DNA of 64,000 bases from Aquabacterium sp. (GCA_030654395.1 JAURXM010000131.1:496001-560000); one strand, 5' to 3'; positions 8,952 through 18,571 are shown, counted from the first letter of the stretch. A program made the numbers and translations. The notes: a model not told the origin generated them from the letters alone.

Positions 8952-10082
8952 ATGTCAGACCTGAGTCCTGTACTCAACGCCCTTCACTGCAGCGATTCTC
9001 AGCTGCCCGTATCCGCTTACTTCGATACGTCGCTGTACCAGCAGGAGCTCGCGCGCATTTTTCAGCCCGGCCCACGTTATCTGGGCCATGCGCTGTCAGT
9101 GCCTGAGGTCGGTGATTACTACGCGCTGCCGCAAGAGGGGCAAGGGCGCGCTTTGGTGCGCTCGCCCCAAGGCATTGAGTTGATCTCCAATGTGTGCCGA
9201 CACCGTCAAGCGGTCATGCTCAAAGGCCGTGGCAATGCACGCAACAACATCGTCTGCCCATTGCACCGCTGGACTTACAGCCATCAGGGCGAGTTGATCG
9301 GTGCGCCGCACTTTGACCACGACCCCTGCCTGAATCTGAACAACTACAAGGTTCGCAACTGGAACGGCCTGCTGTTTGAGGACAACGGCCGCGACATTGG
9401 CGCCGACTTGGCCGGTGTAGATGCCCGCTTTGCGCCCGGCGGCGACTTGGATTTCTCTGGCTACGTGCTCGACAAGGTCGAACTGCATGAGTGCAACTAC
9501 AACTGGAAGACCTTCATTGAGGTCTACCTTGAGGACTACCACGTAGGTCCTTTCCACCCAGGTCTTGGCAATTTTGTGACGTGTGACGACTTGGCTTGGG
9601 ACATGGCCAAAGAGTATTCGGTGCAGACCGTGGGCGTGGCCAGCAGCTTCGACAAGCCCGGCTCTGACGTCTACAAAAAGTGGCACGACGTCGTCATGAA
9701 GTACCGCAATGGCGAGCGCCCCAGCAAGGGTGCTGTGTGGTTGACCTACTACCCCACGATGATGGTGGAGTGGTATCCGCATGTGCTGGTGGTATCCAAT
9801 ATGTACCCGCAAGGGCCACAAAAGACACTCAATGTGGTGGAGTTTTACTACCCCGAGGAGATCGTCGCCTTTGAGCGCGAGTTCATCGAAGCCCAGCAAG
9901 CCGCCTATATGGAGACCTGCATCGAGGATGATGAAATCGCCGAGCGCATGGACGCAGGGCGCCGCGCCTTGATGGAGCGCGGCGACAACGAAGTCGGCCC
10001 CTATCAAAGCCCGATGGAAGACGGCATGCAGCACTTCCATGAGTGGTACCGCCGCGCAATGGATTTCAAAGATCCAGCGTGA
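8952..10082 (+). CDS. Rieske non-heme iron oxygenase, large (alpha) subunit
   Basis: 376 residues in the ring-hydroxylating oxygenase fold. The Rieske [2Fe-2S] ligands are C82, H84, C102 and H105 (CRHRQ...CPLHRW). The mononuclear iron site is in EDYHVGPFHPG, giving H197 and H202, with a further Asp expected downstream. Such enzymes use electrons from a reductase to oxygenate aromatics, quaternary amines or similar substrates. No small subunit or reductase gene is next to it, so it is a single-component alpha subunit of unknown substrate. The ATG at 8952 has AGGA in front. The next gene overlaps its stop (GTGA), suggesting the exporter handles a related compound. Confidence 0.88.
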   Translation: MSDLSPVLNALHCSDSQLPVSAYFDTSLYQQELARIFQPGPRYLGHALSVPEVGDYYALPQEGQGRALVRSPQGIELISNVCRHRQAVMLKGRGNARNNIVCPLHRWTYSHQGELIGAPHFDHDPCLNLNNYKVRNWNGLLFEDNGRDIGADLAGVDARFAPGGDLDFSGYVLDKVELHECNYNWKTFIEVYLEDYHVGPFHPGLGNFVTCDDLAWDMAKEYSVQTVGVASSFDKPGSDVYKKWHDVVMKYRNGERPSKGAVWLTYYPTMMVEWYPHVLVVSNMYPQGPQKTLNVVEFYYPEEIVAFEREFIEAQQAAYMETCIEDDEIAERMDAGRRALMERGDNEVGPYQSPMEDGMQHFHEWYRRAMDFKDPA

Positions 10083-11002
10083 AGCAGCTCAAACGGGCTG
10101 CAGGTAATTTGTCAGCTGCGTGGCTGATGGTGTTGGCCACTTTGCTGTTTGCGGCCATGGGCGTGTGCGTCAAAAAGGCGGCGAGCGAGGTCTCTACCGC
10201 TGAAATTGTCTTCTCACGCGGTCTGGTCGGTGCCGTCTTGATTGGCGCTTTGGCTTGGTGGCAAGGGCTGCGCCTGAGGACGCAGGTGCCCATGCTGCAC
10301 TTGTGGCGCGGTTTTGCAGGCGTGTGCGCGCTGAGCCTGTGGTTCTACACGATTGGTCGGCTGCCACTGTCCACCGCGGTGACCTTGAACTACATGTCAT
10401 CAGTCTGGATGGCTGTGTTCTTGCTCTTGCGCCAAATCTGGCGGCGCTGGAGCGGGCGTCACCATCAAGCCATTCCTGTCCCGCTGCTGGCATCCATCTT
10501 GATTGGATTTGTGGGTGTCGCGCTCGTTCTGCGGCCCACCTTGCAACGTGACCAATGGCTTGAAGGCGTATTGGGCTTGGTATCGGGCATGTTGTCAGCT
10601 TGGGCTTATTTGCAAGTGGCCCAATTAGGCCGCGCCGGTGAGCCCGAACACCGTGTGGTGTTTTACTTCTCGCTGTTCGGCACGTTCGCTGGCTTGATCA
10701 TGGGCGCAGGCTTGAGCGTGTCTGGCCATGTCGCTTGGCGCGAACCCAGCCCATCAGTCATGGTTTGGTTGTTGGGCGTAGGCGGGTTTGCCACCTTGGC
10801 GCAACTGGCCATGACGCGTGCTTATGCAAGGGGCCAAGCCTTGGTCATGGCCAGCTTGCAGTATTTGGGCATCGCGCACGCCTTTGTACTGGGGGTGTTT
10901 TTATTTGACGATCCGGTGCACGCATCAGCCATCGCAGGCATGCTTTTGATCATCATGGCCGGCATCCATGCCACCCGCAACAGCGCGGCCATCAAGGACT
11001 GA
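10079..11002 (+). CDS. EamA/DMT-family transporter
   Basis: 307 residues with about ten hydrophobic segments arranged as two EamA repeats, typical of drug/metabolite exporters. The start is a GTG (10079) overlapping the Rieske stop in GTGA, which gives a normal N-terminus; an earlier ATG would lie inside the upstream gene. The substrate cannot be read from sequence. The coupling to the oxygenase is the only clue. The last 11 bp overlap the convergent SCO gene. Confidence 0.88.
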   Translation: MKQLKRAAGNLSAAWLMVLATLLFAAMGVCVKKAASEVSTAEIVFSRGLVGAVLIGALAWWQGLRLRTQVPMLHLWRGFAGVCALSLWFYTIGRLPLSTAVTLNYMSSVWMAVFLLLRQIWRRWSGRHHQAIPVPLLASILIGFVGVALVLRPTLQRDQWLEGVLGLVSGMLSAWAYLQVAQLGRAGEPEHRVVFYFSLFGTFAGLIMGAGLSVSGHVAWREPSPSVMVWLLGVGGFATLAQLAMTRAYARGQALVMASLQYLGIAHAFVLGVFLFDDPVHASAIAGMLLIIMAGIHATRNSAAIKD

Positions 11003-11594
11003 GTTTGATGAGGCCCGTCAGCATACCGACGACCTGCTCCGCAGGCGGGAAGTCCACCGTGCGCATCGCCAAGCGGCCCTGCTTGTCGAACACGTAGACT
11101 TGACCTGTATGCCGATCCGGCCCCGACTGCCCTGACTTGAGGAAGTCGACCCACTTGGGCAAGGCTTCAATGGCTGGGCGAGCAGCCTGCCAACGCGTGC
11201 CTGCTTGACCAAACCGGCCCAGCCACGCAGCCAAAGACTGAGGCGTGTCCGTCAAGGGATCCAAGCTCAAGGACAGCAAGCGCGCTTGTGGCCACGCTGC
11301 CCCCAAGCCGTCCCGCACCGCAGCGAACAAAGCGCCTTGTATAGGGCAAGTCGCACTGCACGTGGTGAACATCATTTGCACGGCAGTGACTTGCCCCGCC
11401 AACACCGCGGACACATCCAAGCGTCGGCCATCGGTCATCTGCAAAGGCAAGCTAGGCGGACGCTGCGGCGGCACAACCCGGCCAGCGAGTTGATGCGCCT
11501 GCGCCGTGGATGAGCCCACCAGTCCGCCACCTAACAAACCCCAACCCAACAAGGCCTGCGTGGCCTCGCGGCGCGTCAAGTTAGACCGTGTCAT
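10992..11594 (-). CDS. SCO1/SenC/PrrC-type copper chaperone, secreted
   Basis: 200 residues with a thioredoxin-like fold. The copper-binding CxxxC motif is C79-SAT-C83 followed by Pro, and the conserved distal histidine is H162 (DRHTGQVYVFD). The N-terminus has twin arginines (TRREATQALLGWG) before a hydrophobic stretch and an Ala-x-Ala site, suggesting export by Tat or Sec. SCO proteins deliver copper to cytochrome oxidase CuA or, in some bacteria, to other copper enzymes. Here it is the third gene of an operon with a predicted copper-radical oxidase and overlaps the preceding cytochrome gene by 4 bp (ATGA). Its client is therefore probably that oxidase; this is inference. Confidence 0.9.
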   Translation of the reverse strand: MTRSNLTRREATQALLGWGLLGGGLVGSSTAQAHQLAGRVVPPQRPPSLPLQMTDGRRLDVSAVLAGQVTAVQMMFTTCSATCPIQGALFAAVRDGLGAAWPQARLLSLSLDPLTDTPQSLAAWLGRFGQAGTRWQAARPAIEALPKWVDFLKSGQSGPDRHTGQVYVFDKQGRLAMRTVDFPPAEQVVGMLTGLIKLSP

Positions 11595-12025
11595 GGCGCC
11601 CTTTCAACCAGAAACACCCACATAGACTGACACTGCGCGTCAGTCACCTCGTACCTTGGCATGCTTTGATTCACCATGACGCCAGCCGGATCAATGCCGT
11701 TGCGCAGCACCTGGCACAAGGCTTTGGCATCAAAATGCGATGCGGGCCCGCCCCGACGCGCCGTGTCAGTCAACAACGACGACGCAGACAAAGTCGGCGC
11801 GAAACCAGGCGCCGCCGCCTTGGCCTGCGTTTGGTGGCAGTTCGAGCAACGCGTCGCCATGTCCGGCAAGACATCATGGTGCCCGACCATGCGTGCCACC
11901 AGCGGGGTATCGCCCGCAAACAGGCGCTGCCCTGCGCGCCATTGTTCAGGCGACACAGCAGGGCCACAGGCCGTCACGCACCACGCGGTCAAGAGCACCG
12001 CGCCCATCCTGTTCAACACACGCAC
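11591..12025 (-). CDS. Small mono-heme cytochrome c lipoprotein
   Basis: About 144 residues from a GTG start at 12025, chosen because GAAGG lies 10 bases upstream; an ATG at 12007 is the alternative. A short basic n-region and hydrophobic stretch end in a lipobox-like VTAC (C20), so it is probably an outer- or inner-membrane lipoprotein. One CxxCH (C60-SN-C63-H64) binds a covalent heme; a methionine in NQSMPRY may be the sixth ligand. It lies 26 bp after the large oxidase-cytochrome gene and overlaps the SCO gene. It may carry electrons from or to the oxidase. I do not recognise a named family. Confidence 0.8.
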   Translation of the reverse strand: MRVLNRMGAVLLTAWCVTACGPAVSPEQWRAGQRLFAGDTPLVARMVGHHDVLPDMATRCSNCHQTQAKAAAPGFAPTLSASSLLTDTARRGGPASHFDAKALCQVLRNGIDPAGVMVNQSMPRYEVTDAQCQSMWVFLVERAP

Positions 12026-12051
12026 GGACAAGTCACCTTCATTGAACGAAC

Positions 12052-15000
12052 TCAAGGCAGATAGAGGCGGCTCGTCGGGACGCTTGTGAAGGCGCCACCA
12101 GTTGGCTTTTGCCACGTCAAGCGCATCACGGCACCGCCCGTTGCATCATAGTAATCAATCTTGATCGTATAGCGCTTACCCAACTCCAGTGCGATCGTGC
12201 CGCTGGTGTTGGTGGTCGCACCATGATCCGTCCAGTTGTCGATCAGCAATACGCCGTTAACCCACACCCTGACACCATCGTCGCTGAGTGTCTGGAAGCG
12301 ATACAAGCCCGCCTCCTCTGCCTGGACTGTGCCGGACCACTTGACCACAAAGTTGTCTGCGTTCACCCTAGGGTCTGGGCGAGCCGTTCCCCAGTCGAAA
12401 TTCGGGTTCTCGCCCATGTGGGTCGAGGCCAAATTGAGCGCACCGAACCAGCCCTTGTTGTAGTACTCACCTTTCAAACCCGCGCCCGTGCCAACCGGCA
12501 CCAGCGGGGCCACTGCGCCCTCTGTGCGGTCAATTTGACGCACATACTCGCTCACAGCAGCCAAATCACCGGCGCTCAAAGTCAAGCCAGAATGGGCCTT
12601 GACCGCATCTTCAACCGTGGGCGCCGACCCGTCGTGCAGATACGGTGCCGTAGCCCATACGTCACGCAAGGTGGGCACATCGATGCCGGTCAAGGTGCCA
12701 CCCAAACGCTGGCCACTGCTGGCCTTGATGGTGCCCACGTTGCGCAAGGCACCCGTGGCACTGTCGGTGAAGTCAACGCCGGTATGGCAGCTGATGCACT
12801 GCGCCGCAAACACGGCACGACCCGTTGAGGCTTGCGCCGTCAACGCACCGTCCGCTGCGCGATACGGGCTGAGGCCAAAGTCATTGAGCGACGCCACATA
12901 CGCGGCCAAGGCATCCAGATCAGCACTGACGCCGGTCTTGCGATCACCCAAAGCTTGCTTGCGCGTGCCGGTATTGAATTGGCTGTCCGACATCAGGCCC
13001 GTGCCTTGCGCCAAGGTGCGGATCTGCCCTTCAAAGTCTTGCACCTCGTCAAAATTGCCACTCCAGTGCAGCTTGCCATGCCCACCTGCGCGGCCACGCA
13101 AACTGATGGTGTTGCGCAGGCCTTCACCCATGCCGGTGATGTCCCAAGTGCGGCCATCAGACGCGCCATCGTTGTGGCAAGACGCGCAACTCATGTAGCC
13201 GTCGCGTGCCAAACGGGGGTCACGTGCGTCATAGAACAACTGCTTGCCGATGAACACATTGGCCGGCAATTTCTCAGCCGCCACCGTTTGCTGGATGCTC
13301 ACCAAAGGCACGGAGGCTTCGCCATAGCTGATCAGGCGATCCAAGTTGAACACGCCCACGGACCTGTCCATGAAGTGCTGCACGTACAGCTGTTTGCCAT
13401 CGGCGGACAAGGCCAAGCCTTGCGGTGCACGGCCCACATCAAAGCGGAACAACTCGCGCTTGCCCACGGCGTCCATCACAGCCACATGGCGGCTGGTCTC
13501 TAGCGCCACGAACACATACGCACCAGATGGGTGGTAAATGGCCGCGCTGGCCAACGACGAGTTGTCGTGATCGACACGGCCTGCATAGTCTTCAGACAGT
13601 GTCGTCAAGTCAACGCGTGAAGAAATCGCCCGCACTGTGCTCTCAAAGTTCAGGTTCTGTCCATTGCGCAAGGTGCCGCGCTGGATGTTGTCCTGCTTGG
13701 ATGGCACCCAAGCTGACAAGCCATCCGGCGCGATGGCTGCCGCGCCCAGATAGTTGGGCACGCCACGCGCAGACACGGTGGTGTCCGCCTTGTCACTGTG
13801 CTGCAGCACAACCGTGCGGCTCAAGGTCAAGGTATCAGGATCGATCACCATCAACTCGCCGCCTTGCTTGACGCCATTGACGGCGGTCTGGATGGTGGCC
13901 GTGGCCTCACCAGGCTGCGCACGCGTGATGAAGCGCGATACCAACAATCGGTCCATCGCAGGCGACATGGCCAGATGGCGCGGCGTGCCGCCAACAGACA
14001 AGCTGCCCAACACAGCACCAGCCGCATCCAGCTTGAGCACTTGGCCCTTGGCCTCCAGCGCCACGAAGGCCTGGCCATTGCGACCAAAGATCAGGCCATA
14101 AGGCATGGATGCACGTGGCAGACTGATGGTCTGCACCACAGCCAAGCTGGCGGGGTCAATGACACTGATCGTGGCACTGCCTTTGTTGACCACCCACACA
14201 CGGCCACTTGGTGCGACAGCCACCGAACGGGGTTGTGAGCCCACCGCGACTTCAGCCACTTTCTTCAGCGGGGAAGCGTCAAACACAGCGATGGTGTCCG
14301 TGTCTGGATTGAGCACCCACAGACGGGGCGCCGCACCACTGGCGGACGTCAGCGACAGGCTGCTGGATGCTTTGGCCTGTACGCGGTTGATGTCACCGCC
14401 TACTGCCTGCCAAAAACGCCGAGTGACGTTGGTGCCGCCTGCATCTTGCGCAGTCAATGTCACCTCATAAACCCCTGGGGCTGTGTAGGTGTGCTTGATG
14501 TTGGCGATGTTCGTGAACGCCGTATCAACCGAGCCATCGCCAAACGCCCATTTGTATTGGATGGGGCCCTGACCTGTGACCGTGGCCACATAGCTTGCCT
14601 CAGACCCTGTGATCATTGCAGGCGCCAAAACAGACGACACCACTGGAGGCGGCGCGAGCACAGCCCACGTGAAGCTGCTACTGGCACTGCCACCACGGCC
14701 ATCATTGACACCAATCGTCACATCATAGCTACCGGCCTTACTGGCCAAGCCACTGATGACACCGGACTTGGCGTTGATGAACAAACCCGTTGGCAAACCT
14801 GTTGCGCTGTAAGTCAACACGTCTGCATCGGGGTCACCTGCAGGCACGTTCAACACGGCAACCTCGCCCTCGCGCACCGCAGCTGGCGCCAGCGAAGAGA
14901 TCGTGGGTGGGCGGTTCACGGCCAAGCTGCCGTAGACCTCAACCTCTGCCAAGCTCAGGAAGTTGGTACCGGCCAATTGCACACGCACATAGCGGCCTTT

Positions 15001-17634
15001 GACACCCACACTGATCAAGCTGCTGCGTGGCGCCGTGCCGGGCACCTTCAATCGCCAGACAGCGGTATCGGCCAGCAACTGCGTCAGCGTCTTACCCGTC
15101 ATCGGGGTCTCAGACACCAGCACATAGAAGTTACTCAATCGATCAGCGCAACAATCTGAGCGGTTCCACAAACGCGTCGACTGCACCTGAAAGAGGTTAC
15201 CCAGATCAACGTCCCAAAATGCATTGGCTTCTTGTGCCGTATGCGTCACAGAGCCGTTGCCATGTACGCCATCCACATTGCCATCGACTGCACGGCTGGC
15301 TGACTCGCCGTTGTTGGTCGACGACTGCGAAGCCGTTTTGCCCCGCGCCACGTTGTTGATGTAAACGTCTTTTTCAAGGCCCCAAGCACCAAGATCACCC
15401 AAGTTGCCTTCTGCCGCTGGCGTGCCCCAGTTCACACCGTCAGTGCTGACATAGAAGCGGTACTTGGCGATCGTGCCATTGCCGCCACCTGGTCGTGGCA
15501 TGTAGCGAAACCCACTGACCTTGAACGCGCCACCCAAGTCGACCACAACCCAGTGAGGCAAAACAGGCGTCGCCCCTTGGTACTGGGTATGCCAGAGCGT
15601 ATCGGGCTTGCCATCGATCACATTCGCAACGTTGCCTCCTTCAGCAGTCAGCTCTTGGCTGTCAGCAGACACGCGCCAGTTGCCACGCGATAATGGGCGT
15701 CCCTCCTCGTCCAGCACGTTGAGCTCGGCCATCGAGGTCCACGGGTTGCCAGCTTGCTCAGACAAGGCCTCTAGCTTGACGAAACGAACGGCGCCAGTGC
15801 CGGCCACGTTCCACAAAAACTCGGTGCTGACCGTGGCCACACCATCGCTGACGGACCACTTCACCAAACTGCGCCCCACAGTAGTGCTCACACCACTGAT
15901 GCGGCCTGTCGCTGGGTCAAGCGATAAACCACTTGGCAAACCAGTCGCTTTGAAAATCAAACCGGACGAGCTGGATTTCGCGAGAGGCTGAAGAACGGTG
16001 CTCTCACCCAATACCGAGGACTGATCTGGAACCGGCGTGATCACAGGTGCATTGGTGCCATGAATGCGCACAATCTTGGCCACAGAGGGCACGCCATCCG
16101 CATTCAAGGCGAACAGCATCCACTGACCAGGCAAAGCCCAACCTGGGTTGCTGGGCACATCGACCTCGTAGGTTTTACTGCTGGTCGCTTTGAACGTCAG
16201 GGACAAGCGCCGCTGATCGTTGTTCACTGTGTGGGTGGTAGAGCCCATGCGCACGATGGCAAACGAGCTGACTTCAGAGTCCATCGACACGGCCATCTTG
16301 CTGCCGTACACCGCTGCGGCGGGTGCCGATGCAATCACAGGCCTCGTGGCTGCGCTACCGTCCGTCTTGAAGAGGTAATGCGGACTCAGAATCTGCATAT
16401 CGGCGTGGTTGGCGGCACAACCAGTGCCACACAGCCCCCCCCCAGCAGACATCACCCTGCCGTCAGGCAACAACAGCGCCACGCTGTGATAGTTGCGCGG
16501 CACGCTGATCGCAGGCAAGGTGGTGAAGGTTTCGCTGACTGGGTCAAACAACTCAGGCACCATGACCGCGTTGTCGTCCTTAAAGCCGACCGCATAGGTT
16601 TGGCCACCGATGATGACCACCTGTCCATTTGGCAGCACCACAGAGTTGTGGAACGCACGGCGGTAAGCCATGGGCGCCAACTTACGCACCGACACACCTG
16701 CATTGATGTCTATGACATAGCTGTTGGCGTTGGCATTGGTTGCGTCATAACCCGGCGAGCCTCCCACCTTGAGGATGCGGCCGGTGTCATACATCACCGC
16801 ATTGCCACTGACACTGAACTCGTCATCGCCACGCTTGCCTGCTGGGCTGACGCTGCCTGCGCCTTGCGTGTCGATCCAATGCATGTTCACGCCGGTGCCC
16901 GCATAAAACACCTTGCCATTGCCTGCAGGCAAGAGCCAAAAGTGGCTGTCTCCGCCAAAAGTGGGGCGTGAGGCATCAACCGACAAAAACGGATCAATCG
17001 GCACGCCATCCAACTTGCGCCAGCCCAGCCCCTCGGTCCAGACCTCCCCTTGCCGGTTGGCTGCTGGCCCTGACCATGACCCACCCAGCGTGAACACCGA
17101 GCCATCTTGCAAGATGGTGTTGGCCTGATAGGCCCGCGGAACCTTCATGAGGTCACTGCGCGTCCACGTGCCCAGCTTGCTGTCAAAAATACTGGTCAAG
17201 GCATTGCTGATGCCACCATTGACCAACAAGCGTCCATCCGCCAAATTAGTCGTACCTGGGCAGAACATATCGTGCCCGGTCTCAGACACCAGACGCTCAG
17301 CGATCGCACCCGTCAGTGGGTTGTACAAGGCCGAATACGTATTACCGGCTGCATTGCCGCCAAAAGAGAACCGATCATCTGCCGACCAAAACAGCACCGT
17401 ACCATCTGGCAAATTGGCTGCTGACACAGGCACCAGCGGTAAAGCAATCGGCGCGCCCCAACGTGACATGGAAACGGGGGAGACGGCCAATGCAGACGCC
17501 CTGCCCAAGCCGTAAGGATGAGCCGAGTCCACTGCGCCACTGCCTGATGCTGTTGACGCGTCGCCACTGCCGCCGCCACAACCCGATATCAAAGACGCGC
17601 CCAAGAGAGACGCTATCAGTAAAGCTTTTTTCAT
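12052..17634 (-). CDS. Multidomain lipoprotein: galactose-oxidase-like copper-radical oxidase fused to di-heme cytochrome c and PA14
   Basis: 1,860 residues from the ATG at 17634 (MKKALLIASL...LISGC, lipobox Cys19). Domains in order: kelch/galactose-oxidase propeller (about 55-425) and its C-terminal DUF1929 domain (425-525); Ig-like putative domain (530-612); two F5/8C discoidin-like regions (615-765, 762-905); a second Ig-like domain (907-995); PKD (1000-1080); YVTN-type propeller (1100-1440); cytochrome-c-peroxidase-like di-heme module with CxxCH at C1483-H1487 and C1613-H1617 plus the APYLHDGS motif (1440-1705); PA14 (1718-1860). All galactose oxidase active-site residues are recognisable: C125 (MFCPG), Y169 (RAYQ), W187 (GGSWSG), Y382-H383 (RNYHS) and H468 (THTVN). 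It is presumably exported and oxidises a primary alcohol or aldehyde, perhaps on a polysaccharide. First gene of an operon with a cytochrome and a SCO chaperone. Confidence 0.88.
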   Translation of the reverse strand: MKKALLIASLLGASLISGCGGGSGDASTASGSGAVDSAHPYGLGRASALAVSPVSMSRWGAPIALPLVPVSAANLPDGTVLFWSADDRFSFGGNAAGNTYSALYNPLTGAIAERLVSETGHDMFCPGTTNLADGRLLVNGGISNALTSIFDSKLGTWTRSDLMKVPRAYQANTILQDGSVFTLGGSWSGPAANRQGEVWTEGLGWRKLDGVPIDPFLSVDASRPTFGGDSHFWLLPAGNGKVFYAGTGVNMHWIDTQGAGSVSPAGKRGDDEFSVSGNAVMYDTGRILKVGGSPGYDATNANANSYVIDINAGVSVRKLAPMAYRRAFHNSVVLPNGQVVIIGGQTYAVGFKDDNAVMVPELFDPVSETFTTLPAISVPRNYHSVALLLPDGRVMSAGGGLCGTGCAANHADMQILSPHYLFKTDGSAATRPVIASAPAAAVYGSKMAVSMDSEVSSFAIVRMGSTTHTVNNDQRRLSLTFKATSSKTYEVDVPSNPGWALPGQWMLFALNADGVPSVAKIVRIHGTNAPVITPVPDQSSVLGESTVLQPLAKSSSSGLIFKATGLPSGLSLDPATGRISGVSTTVGRSLVKWSVSDGVATVSTEFLWNVAGTGAVRFVKLEALSEQAGNPWTSMAELNVLDEEGRPLSRGNWRVSADSQELTAEGGNVANVIDGKPDTLWHTQYQGATPVLPHWVVVDLGGAFKVSGFRYMPRPGGGNGTIAKYRFYVSTDGVNWGTPAAEGNLGDLGAWGLEKDVYINNVARGKTASQSSTNNGESASRAVDGNVDGVHGNGSVTHTAQEANAFWDVDLGNLFQVQSTRLWNRSDCCADRLSNFYVLVSETPMTGKTLTQLLADTAVWRLKVPGTAPRSSLISVGVKGRYVRVQLAGTNFLSLAEVEVYGSLAVNRPPTISSLAPAAVREGEVAVLNVPAGDPDADVLTYSATGLPTGLFINAKSGVISGLASKAGSYDVTIGVNDGRGGSASSSFTWAVLAPPPVVSSVLAPAMITGSEASYVATVTGQGPIQYKWAFGDGSVDTAFTNIANIKHTYTAPGVYEVTLTAQDAGGTNVTRRFWQAVGGDINRVQAKASSSLSLTSASGAAPRLWVLNPDTDTIAVFDASPLKKVAEVAVGSQPRSVAVAPSGRVWVVNKGSATISVIDPASLAVVQTISLPRASMPYGLIFGRNGQAFVALEAKGQVLKLDAAGAVLGSLSVGGTPRHLAMSPAMDRLLVSRFITRAQPGEATATIQTAVNGVKQGGELMVIDPDTLTLSRTVVLQHSDKADTTVSARGVPNYLGAAAIAPDGLSAWVPSKQDNIQRGTLRNGQNLNFESTVRAISSRVDLTTLSEDYAGRVDHDNSSLASAAIYHPSGAYVFVALETSRHVAVMDAVGKRELFRFDVGRAPQGLALSADGKQLYVQHFMDRSVGVFNLDRLISYGEASVPLVSIQQTVAAEKLPANVFIGKQLFYDARDPRLARDGYMSCASCHNDGASDGRTWDITGMGEGLRNTISLRGRAGGHGKLHWSGNFDEVQDFEGQIRTLAQGTGLMSDSQFNTGTRKQALGDRKTGVSADLDALAAYVASLNDFGLSPYRAADGALTAQASTGRAVFAAQCISCHTGVDFTDSATGALRNVGTIKASSGQRLGGTLTGIDVPTLRDVWATAPYLHDGSAPTVEDAVKAHSGLTLSAGDLAAVSEYVRQIDRTEGAVAPLVPVGTGAGLKGEYYNKGWFGALNLASTHMGENPNFDWGTARPDPRVNADNFVVKWSGTVQAEEAGLYRFQTLSDDGVRVWVNGVLLIDNWTDHGATTNTSGTIALELGKRYTIKIDYYDATGGAVMRLTWQKPTGGAFTSVPTSRLYLP

Positions 17635-17797
17635 GTCCGGCAGCACCAGCAAGGCGCACAGTTTGGTTAACAGGCAGCCAAAACACAGTGCGCTCAGGCT
17701 GAACCTGATGGTAACAATTCAGTTACAAGTGTGCGCGAATCACCCCCCCCAAACCACGGGGCTAAAAGGGGCCCTATCTAAGGGGGAGGGTCAGACC

Positions 17798-18571
17798 TCA
17801 CTCATGGAGGGTGTGCACGATCAGACCGATCATCACCAAGCCGGCTGCCAACCAAAAAATTTGCAAAACTGTATCGCGACGGTTCAATCTCTTTTGCAAT
17901 TGCGGGATCAAATCGGCCACAGCCACATAGATAAAGCTGCTGGCCGCTACAACCATCATGTAGGGCAAGAAATCCTGCCACGGCTCGATCAGGAAGTAGC
18001 CCAGCACGCCACCAACCACCGCAGCCATGCCCGAAATCATGTTGTAGACCAAGGCCCGCATACGCGATAAGCCCGCATTGATCAACACAATGTAGTCACC
18101 CACCTCTTGCGGGATTTCGTGGGCAATGATGGCCAGAGACGTCACGAAGCCCAATTGAGGGTCGGTCAAAAAAGCGGCCGCGATCAACACCCCATCACAA
18201 AAGTTGTGGATGCTGTCCCCTACCAACACGCTCCAGCCTCCACGACCAGCCTGCTCGGCATCAAACCCATGGTGATGGTGATGGTCGTCATGCTCGTGGT
18301 GATGGCCATGGCGATACAACTCGGTTTTCTCCAAGAAGAAGAAAAATAGCAAACCACCTAGCAAGGTCAAAAACAAACTCTGTGGCGTCTTGGCCGACTC
18401 AAACGCCTCCGGCAAGACATGCAACAGCGCTGTGCCCAGGAGTACACCGGTTGAAAAACTCACCAAATGGCGAACGAGCAAGCCCAGCAAGGGGGCCGAC
18501 AGTGCTGCAGCCAGCACCACAGAGACCACGCCACCCACAAAGGTAGCGGTCACGATGTAAATCAGGGTCAT
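17798..18571 (-). CDS. ZIP-family divalent metal transporter
   Basis: 257 residues with about eight membrane helices. A histidine-rich cytoplasmic loop (about residues 88-101, GHHHEHDDHHHHHG) separates the third and fourth helices. Metal-site motifs are DSIHNFCDG in helix 4 and IAHEIPQEVGD in helix 5, the ZIP signature. ZIP proteins import zinc, iron or manganese into the cytoplasm; the ion cannot be decided here. It is transcribed toward the oxidase operon but 163 bp separate them, a stretch with G-rich runs and no clear terminator. It is divergent from the Ppx/GppA gene, 49 bp apart. Confidence 0.9.
   Translation of the reverse strand: MTLIYIVTATFVGGVVSVVLAAALSAPLLGLLVRHLVSFSTGVLLGTALLHVLPEAFESAKTPQSLFLTLLGGLLFFFFLEKTELYRHGHHHEHDDHHHHHGFDAEQAGRGGWSVLVGDSIHNFCDGVLIAAAFLTDPQLGFVTSLAIIAHEIPQEVGDYIVLINAGLSRMRALVYNMISGMAAVVGGVLGYFLIEPWQDFLPYMMVVAASSFIYVAVADLIPQLQKRLNRRDTVLQIFWLAAGLVMIGLIVHTLHE

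Noticed and set aside
9096-10040. Long antisense reading frame (314 codons) opposite the Rieske gene
   Set aside because: It lies fully within a well-conserved gene on the other strand; no ribosome-binding site or recognisable motif. Similar shadows occur opposite argH, dxs, tyrS and the oxidase gene.
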